From Acidobacteriota bacterium (GTDB taxonomy: Bacteria > Acidobacteriota > Terriglobia > Acidiferrales > UBA7541), in contig QHYO01000637.1 of the NCBI GenBank assembly GCA_003224135.1, forward strand, positions 1-7,082: a DNA stretch of 7,082 nt, in the 5' to 3' direction. A program made the position numbers and the translations under genes. The stretch's first letter is position 1, and every line of letters begins with the position of its first letter. The notes beneath the pieces are model-generated. The model did not search any database. It worked only from the letters and a program-made list of their open reading frames with translations, and was not told where the DNA came from. Positions 1 to 6,547 of the stretch are shown piece after piece.

Positions 1-1
1 C

Positions 2-460
2 GAACTTCTTCGTTTCATGCGCCGCCGTTATCCGCAAGTCAGTTGGGAGCTGATTCTCTCCGGCCGCGGCTTCCGCACCCTTCACGAATTTCTCGATCCT
101 TCGATCAAACACGCTACTTTTGCTGATCCGGACGCCGATCCAGCTCCGGAAATCACGCAGAATGGTCTCAACAAAACTTGTCCTGTGTGCGTCGAAACGA
201 TCGATCTGTGGACTGACATCTACGGCGCGGAGGCGGGAAACCTCGCTCTGAAAGTTCTTGCGCTTGGCGGCGTTTACGTTGCCGGCGGAATCGCCGTCAA
301 AATCCTGGAAAAAATGAAGGACGGCGCGTTCTTCAAGTCTTTCATGGACAAATGGCATTTCGAAAATCTGCTGAAGAACATTCCCGTCTCCGTCATCCTT
401 AACGAAAACGCCCCGCAACTAGGCGCGGGCTACGAAGCTCTTCGCCTGGTGCAAAAGTAA
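2..460 (+). CDS. glk: Glucokinase, C-terminal part (5' end outside the window)
   Basis: Glucokinase phosphorylates glucose with ATP to glucose-6-phosphate in the cytoplasm, the entry step of glycolysis. The visible 153 codons match the C-terminal half of the Glk family (PF02685 type, not ROK). A YGAEAGNLAL segment is followed by GGVYVAGGIAVKI, the glycine-rich strand-helix typical of this family. Then come a phenylalanine-rich helix, the segment IPVSVILNENAPQLGAGYEAL that closes the fold, and a TAA stop. The reading frame is open to the first bases of the window (codons reading ELLRF precede the first ATG at 17), so that ATG is internal. Roughly the first 180-200 residues, including the ATP-binding and glucose-binding N-terminal part, lie upstream. 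No frameshift or odd residue is visible. I am confident of the family; the substrate is assigned from the family. Confidence 0.88.
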   Translation, partial: ELLRFMRRRYPQVSWELILSGRGFRTLHEFLDPSIKHATFADPDADPAPEITQNGLNKTCPVCVETIDLWTDIYGAEAGNLALKVLALGGVYVAGGIAVKILEKMKDGAFFKSFMDKWHFENLLKNIPVSVILNENAPQLGAGYEALRLVQK

Positions 461-804
461 TCATCCGGCACTTCTTCTCGCATTCCCGTTGTCTGCATCT
501 CACCGATCATTCCGCTCAGGACTCTGCCGCATCATCGTCGCAGTCGGCACAATCTCCTCATCCCCGGGAGCGCTTCCGTTCTTGCGGTTTTCTTTCCAGG
601 CACACGACGTTCCTGGTCACCCGGAAAGGACTTCTATTCAGACCTACAACACCGCGAAGTCAACAACCCCGCGTCGGAATTCCTCGATTGCGATAACACC
701 AAAACGACTACAGCTGTCCATGGCCATAGAGACATCGCAACTGTTAGGGCAATGCCTCCCGCCAATCCATTCAAACCGGTTCTCGCTCTTGTTACTCTCC
801 TACC
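461..804. other. Intergenic region without a recognisable gene
   Basis: This is 344 bases between the glucokinase stop and the HEAGH membrane protein. On the plus strand a long frame runs through it, but it is the arginine/histidine-rich shadow of the next gene and shows no protein-like pattern here. Short frames on the minus strand look equally random. In the frame of the downstream gene there are stops at 727 and 742 and no start codon between 745 and 804. I see no tRNA, no clear hairpin terminator and no strong promoter. It could hold the promoter or leader of the downstream gene, or old decayed sequence. Confidence 0.5.
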
Positions 805-1365
805 ATGCCCTGGCCCGCCATCGCCCTCGACGAATGGAAACCCGTCTCCCGCCCTGTCGCCATGATCGCGATTGCTTTCTATCTCCTCTTTCTTCTCTAC
901 GCCGCCAACAACCGCTCCGGCTTCCTATTCCTCGATTACGCCAATCTCGCCATCCACGAAGCCGGACATCCGCTCTTCGGCATTCTCGGCGGTGGCGGAG
1001 AGAACGGCTTCGGCTACACGCTCATGGTCATGGGCGGCACACTCCTCGAACTCATAGTCCCCCTCGCCTGCGCCGCATATTTCTTCTTCCGCCGGGAATC
1101 CATCGGCATCGCCTTCTGCGCATTCTGGTTCTTCGAAAACTTTCTCTACATCGGCACCTACATGTCCGACGCTCGCACCAGCGCGCTCCCTCTCGTCGGC
1201 TCCGGGGACAGCGACTGGGAAGTCCTCTTCACTCAGTGGAATCTTATGCTCCACGACACACAGATCGCCCACGCCACCCGCACCCTCGGCTGGCTAGGCA
1301 TGCTCGTCTCTGTAGCCTGGTTCGCTTCTCGCGCCTTCCGCAGACACCCGGACAACTTGCGATAG
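805..1365 (+). CDS. Small integral membrane protein with HEAGH metallopeptidase-type motif
   Basis: A 186-residue membrane protein of unknown function. Hydrophobic segments lie at about residues 17-33, 70-93, 98-119 and 159-175. Directly before the second one is HEAGH (51-55), the HExxH zinc-binding and catalytic signature seen in membrane metallopeptidases such as M50/M50B-like families. A glycine-rich stretch (LGGGGENGFG) follows the motif, as in several M50-like proteins. The LDG-type motif that normally supplies the third zinc ligand in site-2 proteases is not visible; acidic candidates are E111, D122, D137 and D151. ATG 805 is the first possible start after in-frame stops at 727 and 742; no good Shine-Dalgarno precedes it. 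A hairpin follows the gene 28 bases past the stop. Whether it is an active protease is unknown. It could be a non-catalytic relative that only binds a metal. Confidence 0.75.
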   Translation: MPWPAIALDEWKPVSRPVAMIAIAFYLLFLLYAANNRSGFLFLDYANLAIHEAGHPLFGILGGGGENGFGYTLMVMGGTLLELIVPLACAAYFFFRRESIGIAFCAFWFFENFLYIGTYMSDARTSALPLVGSGDSDWEVLFTQWNLMLHDTQIAHATRTLGWLGMLVSVAWFASRAFRRHPDNLR

Positions 1366-1393
1366 ATTTTTTCTAATTTCAGTTCTGTTTGTT

Positions 1394-1424
1394 AGGGCGC
1401 GGTATGCTGCGCCCTTTGCTTTCT
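1394..1424 (+). terminator. Probable intrinsic terminator after the HEAGH membrane protein
   Basis: A perfect 7-bp stem, AGGGCGC (1394-1400) and GCGCCCT (1409-1415), closes an 8-base loop and is followed on the plus strand by the pyrimidine-rich tract TTTGCTTTCTCTC. The U-tract is imperfect. On the minus strand no T-run follows the stem, so it should mainly serve the upstream plus-strand gene. It sits between two convergent genes. Confidence 0.5.
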
Positions 1425-1450
1425 CTCGCGTAGCGACGAGTCTGTGCGGG

Positions 1451-2086
1451 TCATTCCTGTTCCTGATCCGGAGATGCGACGCCGACGGCGTATCCGGCAA
1501 ACCAACCGCTCGGGGCCAAACCAGGCGCATTCGACTGGCCGGAATACGCGGTTCGAAATGACTTTCCCCTGAATCCAAGCTGATAGAGCTGCCCGTTAAG
1601 CGTGAATTGATCGGTCTGCGTGATGGTATTCATATGTACAGTCACGAACGCATTGGTCGTCGTGTTCACAATGACCTGTTGTCGATAGGTTGACACCTGT
1701 ATGGGTGTGCCCTGGCTGAAGGACGCAGGATTGCTGAAATTCGAAGCGGTGCTGTTGAAATAAATCGTGGTCGTGCCCGTGCGGTTGATGATTCGCAGAG
1801 GGCCGTCAGAAATGACGCGATCAGTTGTCGCGTTGGTGACGAAAGTAAACAATGCCGTACTCTCGTTCTGCGGCGTGCTGCTGGAGAAGATGGAACTCAG
1901 TCCCTCAATGTTCGACAGATAGCCGAATTGTTGTGAGGTCGTCGGAGTGTTGTTGACCTGGCCCACGAATTCGAGCACGTTCCGTCCGCCGGGCATCCCG
2001 ATTACCGATGCACCGTGAGATTTTGCCAAGCCGGAACCCAGCAGTGCCATGACTGCTAAAGCCAGAACGCCAAACAGCTTTCTCAT
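1451..2086 (-). CDS. Secreted protein of unknown function with N-terminal signal peptide
   Basis: A 211-residue protein I do not recognise. The N-terminus has a classical Sec signal: MRK, then a hydrophobic core (LFGVLALAVMALLGSGLA), with a plausible cleavage after the alanine near residue 21 or 26. The mature part contains no cysteine. It is rich in Thr, Ser, Asn and Gln and alternates polar and hydrophobic residues in a way that suggests a beta-strand fold (for example TGTTTIYFNSTASNF and QQVIVNTTTNAFVTVHMNT). This fits an exported periplasmic or extracellular protein. The start is well supported: AAAAGGA (minus strand, 2096-2102) lies 9 bases before the ATG. The gene diverges from the large TPR regulator across 222 bases and converges with the HEAGH membrane protein. 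No catalytic motif is visible, so no function is proposed. Confidence 0.78.
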   Translation of the reverse strand: MRKLFGVLALAVMALLGSGLAKSHGASVIGMPGGRNVLEFVGQVNNTPTTSQQFGYLSNIEGLSSIFSSSTPQNESTALFTFVTNATTDRVISDGPLRIINRTGTTTIYFNSTASNFSNPASFSQGTPIQVSTYRQQVIVNTTTNAFVTVHMNTITQTDQFTLNGQLYQLGFRGKSFRTAYSGQSNAPGLAPSGWFAGYAVGVASPDQEQE

Positions 2087-2308
2087 GTGAACTTGTCCTT
2101 TTCCGGAGAGCGAGGGGAATCCGCCTCCACCTGCGAAATTCCAAACTGTGGTTATGCCTACCGCGCCTGGACGGACAAAGGCAATGGAGAGCGGCTAGAG
2201 CTTGTATCAATTCCGTGTGTAGTAGCCCCAAGGTGCTGGAATCATTGGAATCGGGAACTCGGTACGCCGAACTGGAGTAGAATGGCCGAAAGTTAGAGGT
2301 ACCTGCCT
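2087..2308. promoter_or_regulatory. Divergent intergenic region between secreted protein and TPR regulator
   Basis: This region must contain the promoters of both flanking genes. For the plus strand, TAGAAT (2278-2283) is one mismatch from the -10 consensus, but any -35 near 2254-2260 is weak. For the minus strand, TTGTCC followed 16 bases later by CATAAC, about 60 bases before the ATG, is a weak candidate pair. Short frames crossing the region do not look like proteins. No clear inverted-repeat operator was found. The promoter calls are tentative. Confidence 0.3.
2295..2299 (+). promoter_or_regulatory. Ribosome binding site supporting the TTG start of the TPR regulator
   Basis: AGAGG overlaps the upstream in-frame stop TAG (2294-2296) and lies 9 bases before TTG 2309, or 15 before GTG 2315. 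The spacing favours the TTG. Confidence 0.5.
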
Positions 2309-4363
2309 TTGCCAGTGCATCCCCTCAGCCCTGATCGATTGGAGCTCAACCTCAAGCGTTATGAGCTTCGCCGTGGCGGCGCGGTGTTAAAGCTTGAAAA
2401 GATCCCCATGGAGTTGCTGATCTTTCTTGTGGAGCACAAAGATCGGCTCGTCAGCCGAGACGAGATCATCGAGAAAATCTGGGGAAAAGGCGTCTTCCTG
2501 GATACCGAGCAGGGAATTAACACTGCCGTTCGCAAGATTCGGGTGGCGCTCCGGGAAGATCCGGAAGAGCCTCGTTACCTCCAGACGGTAGTGGGGAAGG
2601 GCTACCGTTTCATCGGTCCAATCACCCTCGCCGCTGACGTTGGAAGCGGAATCACTGACATAGCGCCGGATTCGCCAGGGAAACGGCGCGGATTCCCTAT
2701 CCGAACTGCTCTGGTTGTTGTTGCTGTGTTTGCGAGCTTAGCGCTCCTAATGTTGGGAATGAATATCTTTGGCCTGCGTACTTCGCTTTTGAACCGCGAT
2801 CTTCCCATTCGCTCAATCGCAGTCTTGCCCCTTGAAAACTTGTCCGGGGATCCCGCGCAGGAATATCTGGCAGATGGCTTGACTGATGAACTCATTACGC
2901 ACCTGGCCAAGCTGGGCTCGCTGAAGGTTATCTCTCGCACCTCCGTCATGCAGTACAAGTCCGCGCATAAGCCGCTGCCGGAGATTGCTCGCGCGCTAAA
3001 TGTGGAGGGAATCGTCGAGGGTTCGGTGGTACGTTCCGGCGGTAAGGTGCGTGTGACAGTGCAGTTCATTCGCGCTGCGAACGATCAGCATTTATGGGCC
3101 GAGGATTATGAGCGCGACTCCGGAGATCTGATCGATCTTCAGCGAGAGATTGCTCGCGCCATCACGCAACAGATTGCTCTAAATCTAAACTCCGAGCAGC
3201 AAGCCTACTTCGCCCAGCGAACCCTGCACGACCCGGAACTCAACGAGGCTTACTTGCGCGGACTTTTTTTTTGGGACAAGCGTACGGAACCTGACCTCCG
3301 CCGCGCCATCCAGAATTTCAATCTCGCTATTTCGCGCGATCCCGGCTTCGCTCCTGCGTATGCTGGCGTCGCCAATAGTTACAACCTTTTGTGGTATCTC
3401 GGTTTCATCAAAGCCAACGAAGCGGTGCCCCAGGCTCGCTCCGCTGTGGAGAAGGCGCTGGCGCTTGATCCGCAATCGGCGGAGGCGCACGTCGCTCTCG
3501 CTTACCTTATGCATCATTACGATTGGGATTGGACCGGCGCGGAGAAGGAACACCGCCGCGCGATCGAACTCAGTCCGGGATACTCGCTCGCACATCAGTG
3601 GTATGCCTATTATTTGCGATCATGTGGCCGTTTCGAGGAATCGCTCGCGGAATACGAGCGCGCGCGCGAGTTGGATCCTCTATCCGTGCTGAAGACCCTC
3701 CGGGTCGCTGCGGGCCACGCTCGAAAGCACGATGACGTCGTCGCCCTCTCTCTCATTCGTCGAGCTATGGAGTTGAACCCTTCCGATAGTGCTGCTTATT
3801 ATTCGTTGGCTGAATTGATGGAAAGAGAAGGCCATGCCCCGGACGCCACTCGAGAATGGCGGACTGCTCTCCGGCTTGATGGTGACCAGCAGCTGCTTGA
3901 TCTGTTCGACGCGACGTTGCGCAAATCCGATTTTCCGGCGGCTAAGCGCGCAATCGGAAAGACCCTACTCGCGAGGATGACAACCATAGCCAGAACCGGT
4001 TATGTGTCTCCTCGCACTTTTGTTGAGCTTTACGCTCGCATCGGTGACAAGGAAAATACCTTGCGCTGGCTCGACCAGGCTTTCCTAGAACATTCCAGTT
4101 TTCTTGTACAGATCCGAGAAGATTCGCTCTATGAAGATCTGCACAGCGAGCCTCGCTTCCGCGCGATGCTCCTCCGAATGAGAATTCCGGGCGTGGATTT
4201 CTCACGCATCGTTTGCCCGTCTGCTACTTGCCCGTCTTATCTCCACCAGCAAAATCCTCAGACCGCCCCAGCTCCAGGTCCAGCGAATCCACCACATTCC
4301 TTTGCAGCCAATGCGGGTGGCCCGAACCGTAAATCACCAAAAGCCACTCCTCCGGCGACCTAA
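2309..4363 (+). CDS. Transmembrane winged-helix regulator with TolB-like domain and TPR repeats
   Basis: A 684-residue, probably membrane-anchored regulator of the CadC-like architecture that is expanded in Acidobacteriota. Residues 1-105 form an OmpR/PhoB-type winged helix; the recognition-helix region is GINTAVRKIRVAL and the wing ends VVGKGYRFIGPI. One membrane helix follows at about 131-155. Residues 166-296 are a TolB/FlgO-like domain (SIAVLPLENLSGDPAQEYL, then LTDELITHLAKL). TPR-like helical repeats occupy about 313-530, and a conserved C-terminal module (ELYARIGDKENTLRWLDQAF) ends near RFRAMLLRM (617-625). The start is TTG 2309: an in-frame TAG at 2294 excludes anything upstream, and AGAGG (2295-2299) sits 9 bases before it. 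GTG 2315 is the alternative. The last 55 or so residues are low-complexity and read antisense to another gene remnant, so they are probably not native. The target genes are unknown; the divergent secreted protein is the nearest candidate. Confidence 0.88.
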   Translation: MPVHPLSPDRLELNLKRYELRRGGAVLKLEKIPMELLIFLVEHKDRLVSRDEIIEKIWGKGVFLDTEQGINTAVRKIRVALREDPEEPRYLQTVVGKGYRFIGPITLAADVGSGITDIAPDSPGKRRGFPIRTALVVVAVFASLALLMLGMNIFGLRTSLLNRDLPIRSIAVLPLENLSGDPAQEYLADGLTDELITHLAKLGSLKVISRTSVMQYKSAHKPLPEIARALNVEGIVEGSVVRSGGKVRVTVQFIRAANDQHLWAEDYERDSGDLIDLQREIARAITQQIALNLNSEQQAYFAQRTLHDPELNEAYLRGLFFWDKRTEPDLRRAIQNFNLAISRDPGFAPAYAGVANSYNLLWYLGFIKANEAVPQARSAVEKALALDPQSAEAHVALAYLMHHYDWDWTGAEKEHRRAIELSPGYSLAHQWYAYYLRSCGRFEESLAEYERARELDPLSVLKTLRVAAGHARKHDDVVALSLIRRAMELNPSDSAAYYSLAELMEREGHAPDATREWRTALRLDGDQQLLDLFDATLRKSDFPAAKRAIGKTLLARMTTIARTGYVSPRTFVELYARIGDKENTLRWLDQAFLEHSSFLVQIREDSLYEDLHSEPRFRAMLLRMRIPGVDFSRIVCPSATCPSYLHQQNPQTAPAPGPANPPHSFAANAGGPNRKSPKATPPAT

Positions 4364-4412
4364 TCACGCCACGCAAATTCGCAAAGATCCACAGACGTCT
4401 TCGGTGGTTTAA
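4224..4412 (-). pseudogene. 3' remnant of a DUF5694-like (TraB-type) gene
   Basis: On the minus strand an open stretch of about 60 codons ends at TAG (4224-4226). It contains the segments RLWIFANLRGVI, SPEEWLLVIYGSGHPHWL and LDLELGRSEDFA. The pattern 'IFANL...P..W.LVIYGSGH..WL' resembles the C-terminal end of DUF5694 proteins, where a hydrophobic strand leads into a G-x-GH motif. The function of that family is unknown. No start codon with a plausible N-terminus exists, because the frame upstream is closed by the stop codon of the next remnant at 4413-4415. Only the last fifth or so of a normal gene could be present. It overlaps the 3' end of the TPR regulator on the opposite strand by about 140 bases. 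The family assignment is by eye and moderate; that this is a coding remnant is more certain than its name. Confidence 0.5.
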
Positions 4413-4983
4413 CTAGTTGGCCAGCGCATCACACAGAGGCTGCAGCGCCGTTGTATCCCCGAAAACGAAGTATTCGTCGAACGGGTGTTGTCCCGCCTCG
4501 CTTAGAATCGTTCCATCCTCTGTTATGGTCGCTCGGCCTGCATCGATCAACACGGTCCCCGCCATTCTGCAAATAGATTCGAGTTCCGCCAGAAAGCCTC
4601 TCGGTTCCGCTCGTGTTGTCCCCTGGAATTGTTAAATCGTGAACATGCGTAATCGACCCGGAAAACGCCACAGCCTTGTGGTTCAATGGGTTGCTGAACG
4701 TGCCCGCCAGATATTCGCGGAAATGCCTCTTTAGCAAGTTCCTGTTCTGGTCATAGTAACGTCGGCCTTGTACAGACCTCGTCGAGAATTGGAATTCTTC
4801 AAACGTGTTCGCCCCACTCCCGCACGCAAGTCCGCTGTCTCCCGCGAATGGCGGGTCGCTGAAGTTTACAGTGCACAGCGTTCCGAAACCGGATTTCTCG
4901 CAGACCGGATTGAATTCCGGGGGCGGGGGCGGAATGAGCGTCGACGGATCGACCGAGACTGGATGTCCCGCCCACACGGACTG
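4413..4983 (-). pseudogene. Broken secreted-protein gene: no signal peptide, one-base frameshift
   Basis: The minus strand encodes a convincing protein in two frames. From 4980 down to the C run at 4557-4560 it reads through SVWAGHPVSVDPSTL, a proline run, FGTLCTVNF, GRRYYDQNRNLLKRHFREY, GTFSNPLNHKAVAFSGSITH and TIPGDNTSG to YLQNGG. Removing one G of the minus-strand GGGG (plus CCCC, 4557-4560) continues directly as GTVLIDAGRATITEDGTIL, GQHPFDEYFVFGDT and LQPLCDALAN, ending at TAG 4413-4415. About 188 residues result. The pattern (cysteine near the start, 'YD.N.N', 'GTF.NP', 'GTVLIDAGR...DG', a C-terminal 'LC.AL') resembles small secreted beta-rich proteins of soil bacteria with no known function. 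The fragment begins exactly where a signal peptide would end (SVWA, then GHP). Upstream on this strand there is no hydrophobic segment, so the 5' end is missing. It is a pseudogene unless the frameshift is a sequencing error, and even then it lacks export. Confidence 0.7.
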
Positions 4984-5172
4984 CGATTGGTAGCGATCGT
5001 TTATACGGAACTGGGCGACACGGACCAGGCGTTCTTTTGGCTGGAAAAAGCGTACAAAGGCCGCGAGCATGATCTCGCCTTCTCAAACGTATGGCCCTTG
5101 TTCGATAGCCCCCGCCCGGACCCCCGGTTCAAAGATCTCATGCGGCGGATCGGCCTTCCACAAGCGACTTGA
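4984..5172 (+). pseudogene. 3' remnant of a second TPR-type regulator
   Basis: The last 62 codons of a TPR protein, ending at TGA 5170-5172. The visible segments are LVAIVYTELGDTDQAFFWLE, KAYKGREHDL and then SPRPDPRFKDLMRRIGLP. This is the same C-terminal module that ends the intact regulator upstream (ELYARIGDKENTLRWLDQAF ... SEPRFRAMLLRM), where an aromatic/GD motif is followed by a WL(D/E)(Q/K)A helix and a DPRF-type end. The sequences are related but far from identical, so this is a paralogue and not a recent copy. The open frame continues upstream to 4768, but that part is antisense to the secreted-protein remnant and not TPR-like. Homology begins abruptly at about 4984. The N-terminal DNA-binding, membrane and TPR parts are absent. 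Confidence 0.65.
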
Positions 5173-5263
5173 GTATCTTTCTTCCACCGACACCCTGTTT
5201 TTCCACTCGTTACTTCGTTATGCCCCTACTTCTTTAGGTCGTCTTTGTGCGAAACTTCATTCC
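5173..5263. other. Leader region of the Rieske oxygenase gene
   Basis: Ninety-one T-rich bases between the TPR remnant and the oxygenase ATG. There is no strong Shine-Dalgarno before ATG 5264 and no clear -35/-10 pair. The oxygenase frame stays open through it back to 5069, but the residues encoded here are not conserved-looking. Confidence 0.35.
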
Positions 5264-6448
5264 ATGAGCGGCAAGCCTCTACACCTCGACGTGAACCAAC
5301 AGATTGAGTGCGCACACACGCTCGCATCGCGCTTCTACACTGATCCCGAAATTCTTGAAATTGAAAAAAACAAAATTTTTCGCCGTACTTGGCAGCTCGT
5401 TGGCACTCTCGATCACGCTTGCGGTGAGGTCAACGGAGTGAAGCGCACGATTTCCGATCCGGAAACTTATTTCACTGCCGACGTAGCAGGCGAGCCGCTG
5501 CTCATCGTGCGCGACAAGCCCGCCGCGGCCGGCAAGGAGGGAACGCTGCGCGCGTTCAGCAATGTCTGCCGCCACCGCGCAGGACCGATCGCTCTCGGCA
5601 GCGGTTGCAAAAATGTGATGCGTTGCCAGTATCACGGATGGACCTACACACTCGACGGCCGCTTGATTGGCACTCCCGATGTCGAGGGCGTGGAATTTTT
5701 TGATCGCAGCACCATGGGTATGGTGCCGGTTCGCCTTGAAACTTGGGAGAAACTCATCTTCGTGAATTTCGATTTTGACGCCCCACCGCTCTCCGAATAT
5801 CTTGGACAAATTCCCACCCAGGCGCGAGGCTTTCAGTTTGAAGGATTGCAGTTTGCCGAGCGCCGCGATTACGTGATCGATTGCAACTGGAAGGTATACG
5901 TCGACAACTATCTCGAGGGCTATCATATTCCGATCGCGCATCCTGGCCTCATGCGCGAAATCGATTACGCGCAATATCGCACCGACACATTTCGCTATTA
6001 TTCGCAGCAGTTCGCGCCCATTCGCGCCATGAAAGCGGAAGACGCCGGTGAACGCTTCTACGCGCCCGGCACCGGCCTCCAGCAGGCGCTGTACTTCTGG
6101 ATTTTTCCGAACCTGATGCTCAACATTTATCCAGACAATATTTCGACGAACGTCATCGTTCCGCTTTCAACCGAAAAAACGCTCACAATTTTTGAATGGT
6201 TCTTCCACGATGTGGACCAGCCGAAAACGCGCGAGCGTATCGACAAAGCCATCGCCTTCAGCGACGAAGTCCAGCAAGAAGACATTACGCTTTGCGAAAA
6301 CGTGCAGCGCGGCCTCCGCTCTTCCACTTACGACCGCGGCCGCTACTCCGTAAAACGCGAAAATGGCGTCCATCACTTCCACATGCTCCTAAGTGAATTC
6401 CTCGAACACGCTGAGACTATTCGCGCCTCGCAGAACCAGAAACTGTAA
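5264..6448 (+). CDS. Rieske non-heme iron oxygenase, alpha subunit (ring-hydroxylating/choline monooxygenase-like)
   Basis: A 394-residue oxygenase component that would activate O2 to hydroxylate an aromatic ring or demethylate/hydroxylate an amine, receiving electrons from a separate reductase. The Rieske [2Fe-2S] ligands are C102-x-H104 and C121-x2-H124 (CRH ... CQYHGW). The catalytic iron ligands are H221 and H226 in DNYLEGYHIPIAH, with D340 in QQEDITLCENVQRGL as the likely carboxylate. E218 occupies the usual bridging acid position between the Rieske centre and the iron site. The length is normal for single-subunit alpha proteins of the choline or glycine-betaine monooxygenase type. ATG 5264 is chosen because homology-like sequence starts just after it; the 65 upstream codons of the same frame overlap the TPR remnant. 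No ferredoxin, reductase or beta subunit lies in the window, so the partner must be elsewhere. The substrate cannot be told from sequence. Confidence 0.88.
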   Translation: MSGKPLHLDVNQQIECAHTLASRFYTDPEILEIEKNKIFRRTWQLVGTLDHACGEVNGVKRTISDPETYFTADVAGEPLLIVRDKPAAAGKEGTLRAFSNVCRHRAGPIALGSGCKNVMRCQYHGWTYTLDGRLIGTPDVEGVEFFDRSTMGMVPVRLETWEKLIFVNFDFDAPPLSEYLGQIPTQARGFQFEGLQFAERRDYVIDCNWKVYVDNYLEGYHIPIAHPGLMREIDYAQYRTDTFRYYSQQFAPIRAMKAEDAGERFYAPGTGLQQALYFWIFPNLMLNIYPDNISTNVIVPLSTEKTLTIFEWFFHDVDQPKTRERIDKAIAFSDEVQQEDITLCENVQRGLRSSTYDRGRYSVKRENGVHHFHMLLSEFLEHAETIRASQNQKL

Positions 6449-6459
6449 ACCGCCGCTAC

Positions 6460-6490
6460 AAAAAAGAAGGGCCGCGAGGAATTCGCGGCC
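6460..6490 (-). terminator. Strong intrinsic terminator on the minus strand
   Basis: An 8-bp perfect stem, GGCCGCGA (6470-6477) with TCGCGGCC (6483-6490), has a 5-base loop. Read on the minus strand it is followed at once by CTTCTTTTTT. On the plus strand no T-run follows, so it ends leftward transcription from the response-regulator remnant and stops antisense transcription into the oxygenase gene. The hairpin may still stabilise the 3' end of the oxygenase mRNA, whose stop lies 21 bases away. Confidence 0.8.
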
Positions 6491-6547
6491 GATGGAAACA
6501 CGAGAAAGAACAATTCGCAGATCGAACCGATTAAGGCTTTTTACAGG

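Noticed and set aside
925..1272. Minus-strand acidic open frame
   Set aside because: Antisense shadow of the HEAGH protein; Glu/Ala-rich composition follows from the opposite codons and it has no ribosome binding site.
489..1376. Long plus-strand open frame of 295 codons
   Set aside because: Very rich in Arg, His, Pro and Leu, and offset from the HEAGH membrane-protein frame; a typical GC-driven shadow with no protein-like pattern.
4768..4983. Upstream part of the plus-strand frame that ends in the TPR tail
   Set aside because: Not TPR-like and antisense to a well-patterned secreted-protein remnant; open only by chance.
5069..5263. N-terminal extension of the Rieske oxygenase by 65 codons
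   Set aside because: Overlaps the TPR-remnant coding in another frame, has no family-like sequence and would make the protein unusually long; ATG 5264 fits better.
5279..5974. 231-codon minus-strand open frame
   Set aside because: Entirely antisense to the oxygenase, whose metal-binding motifs prove the plus-strand frame.
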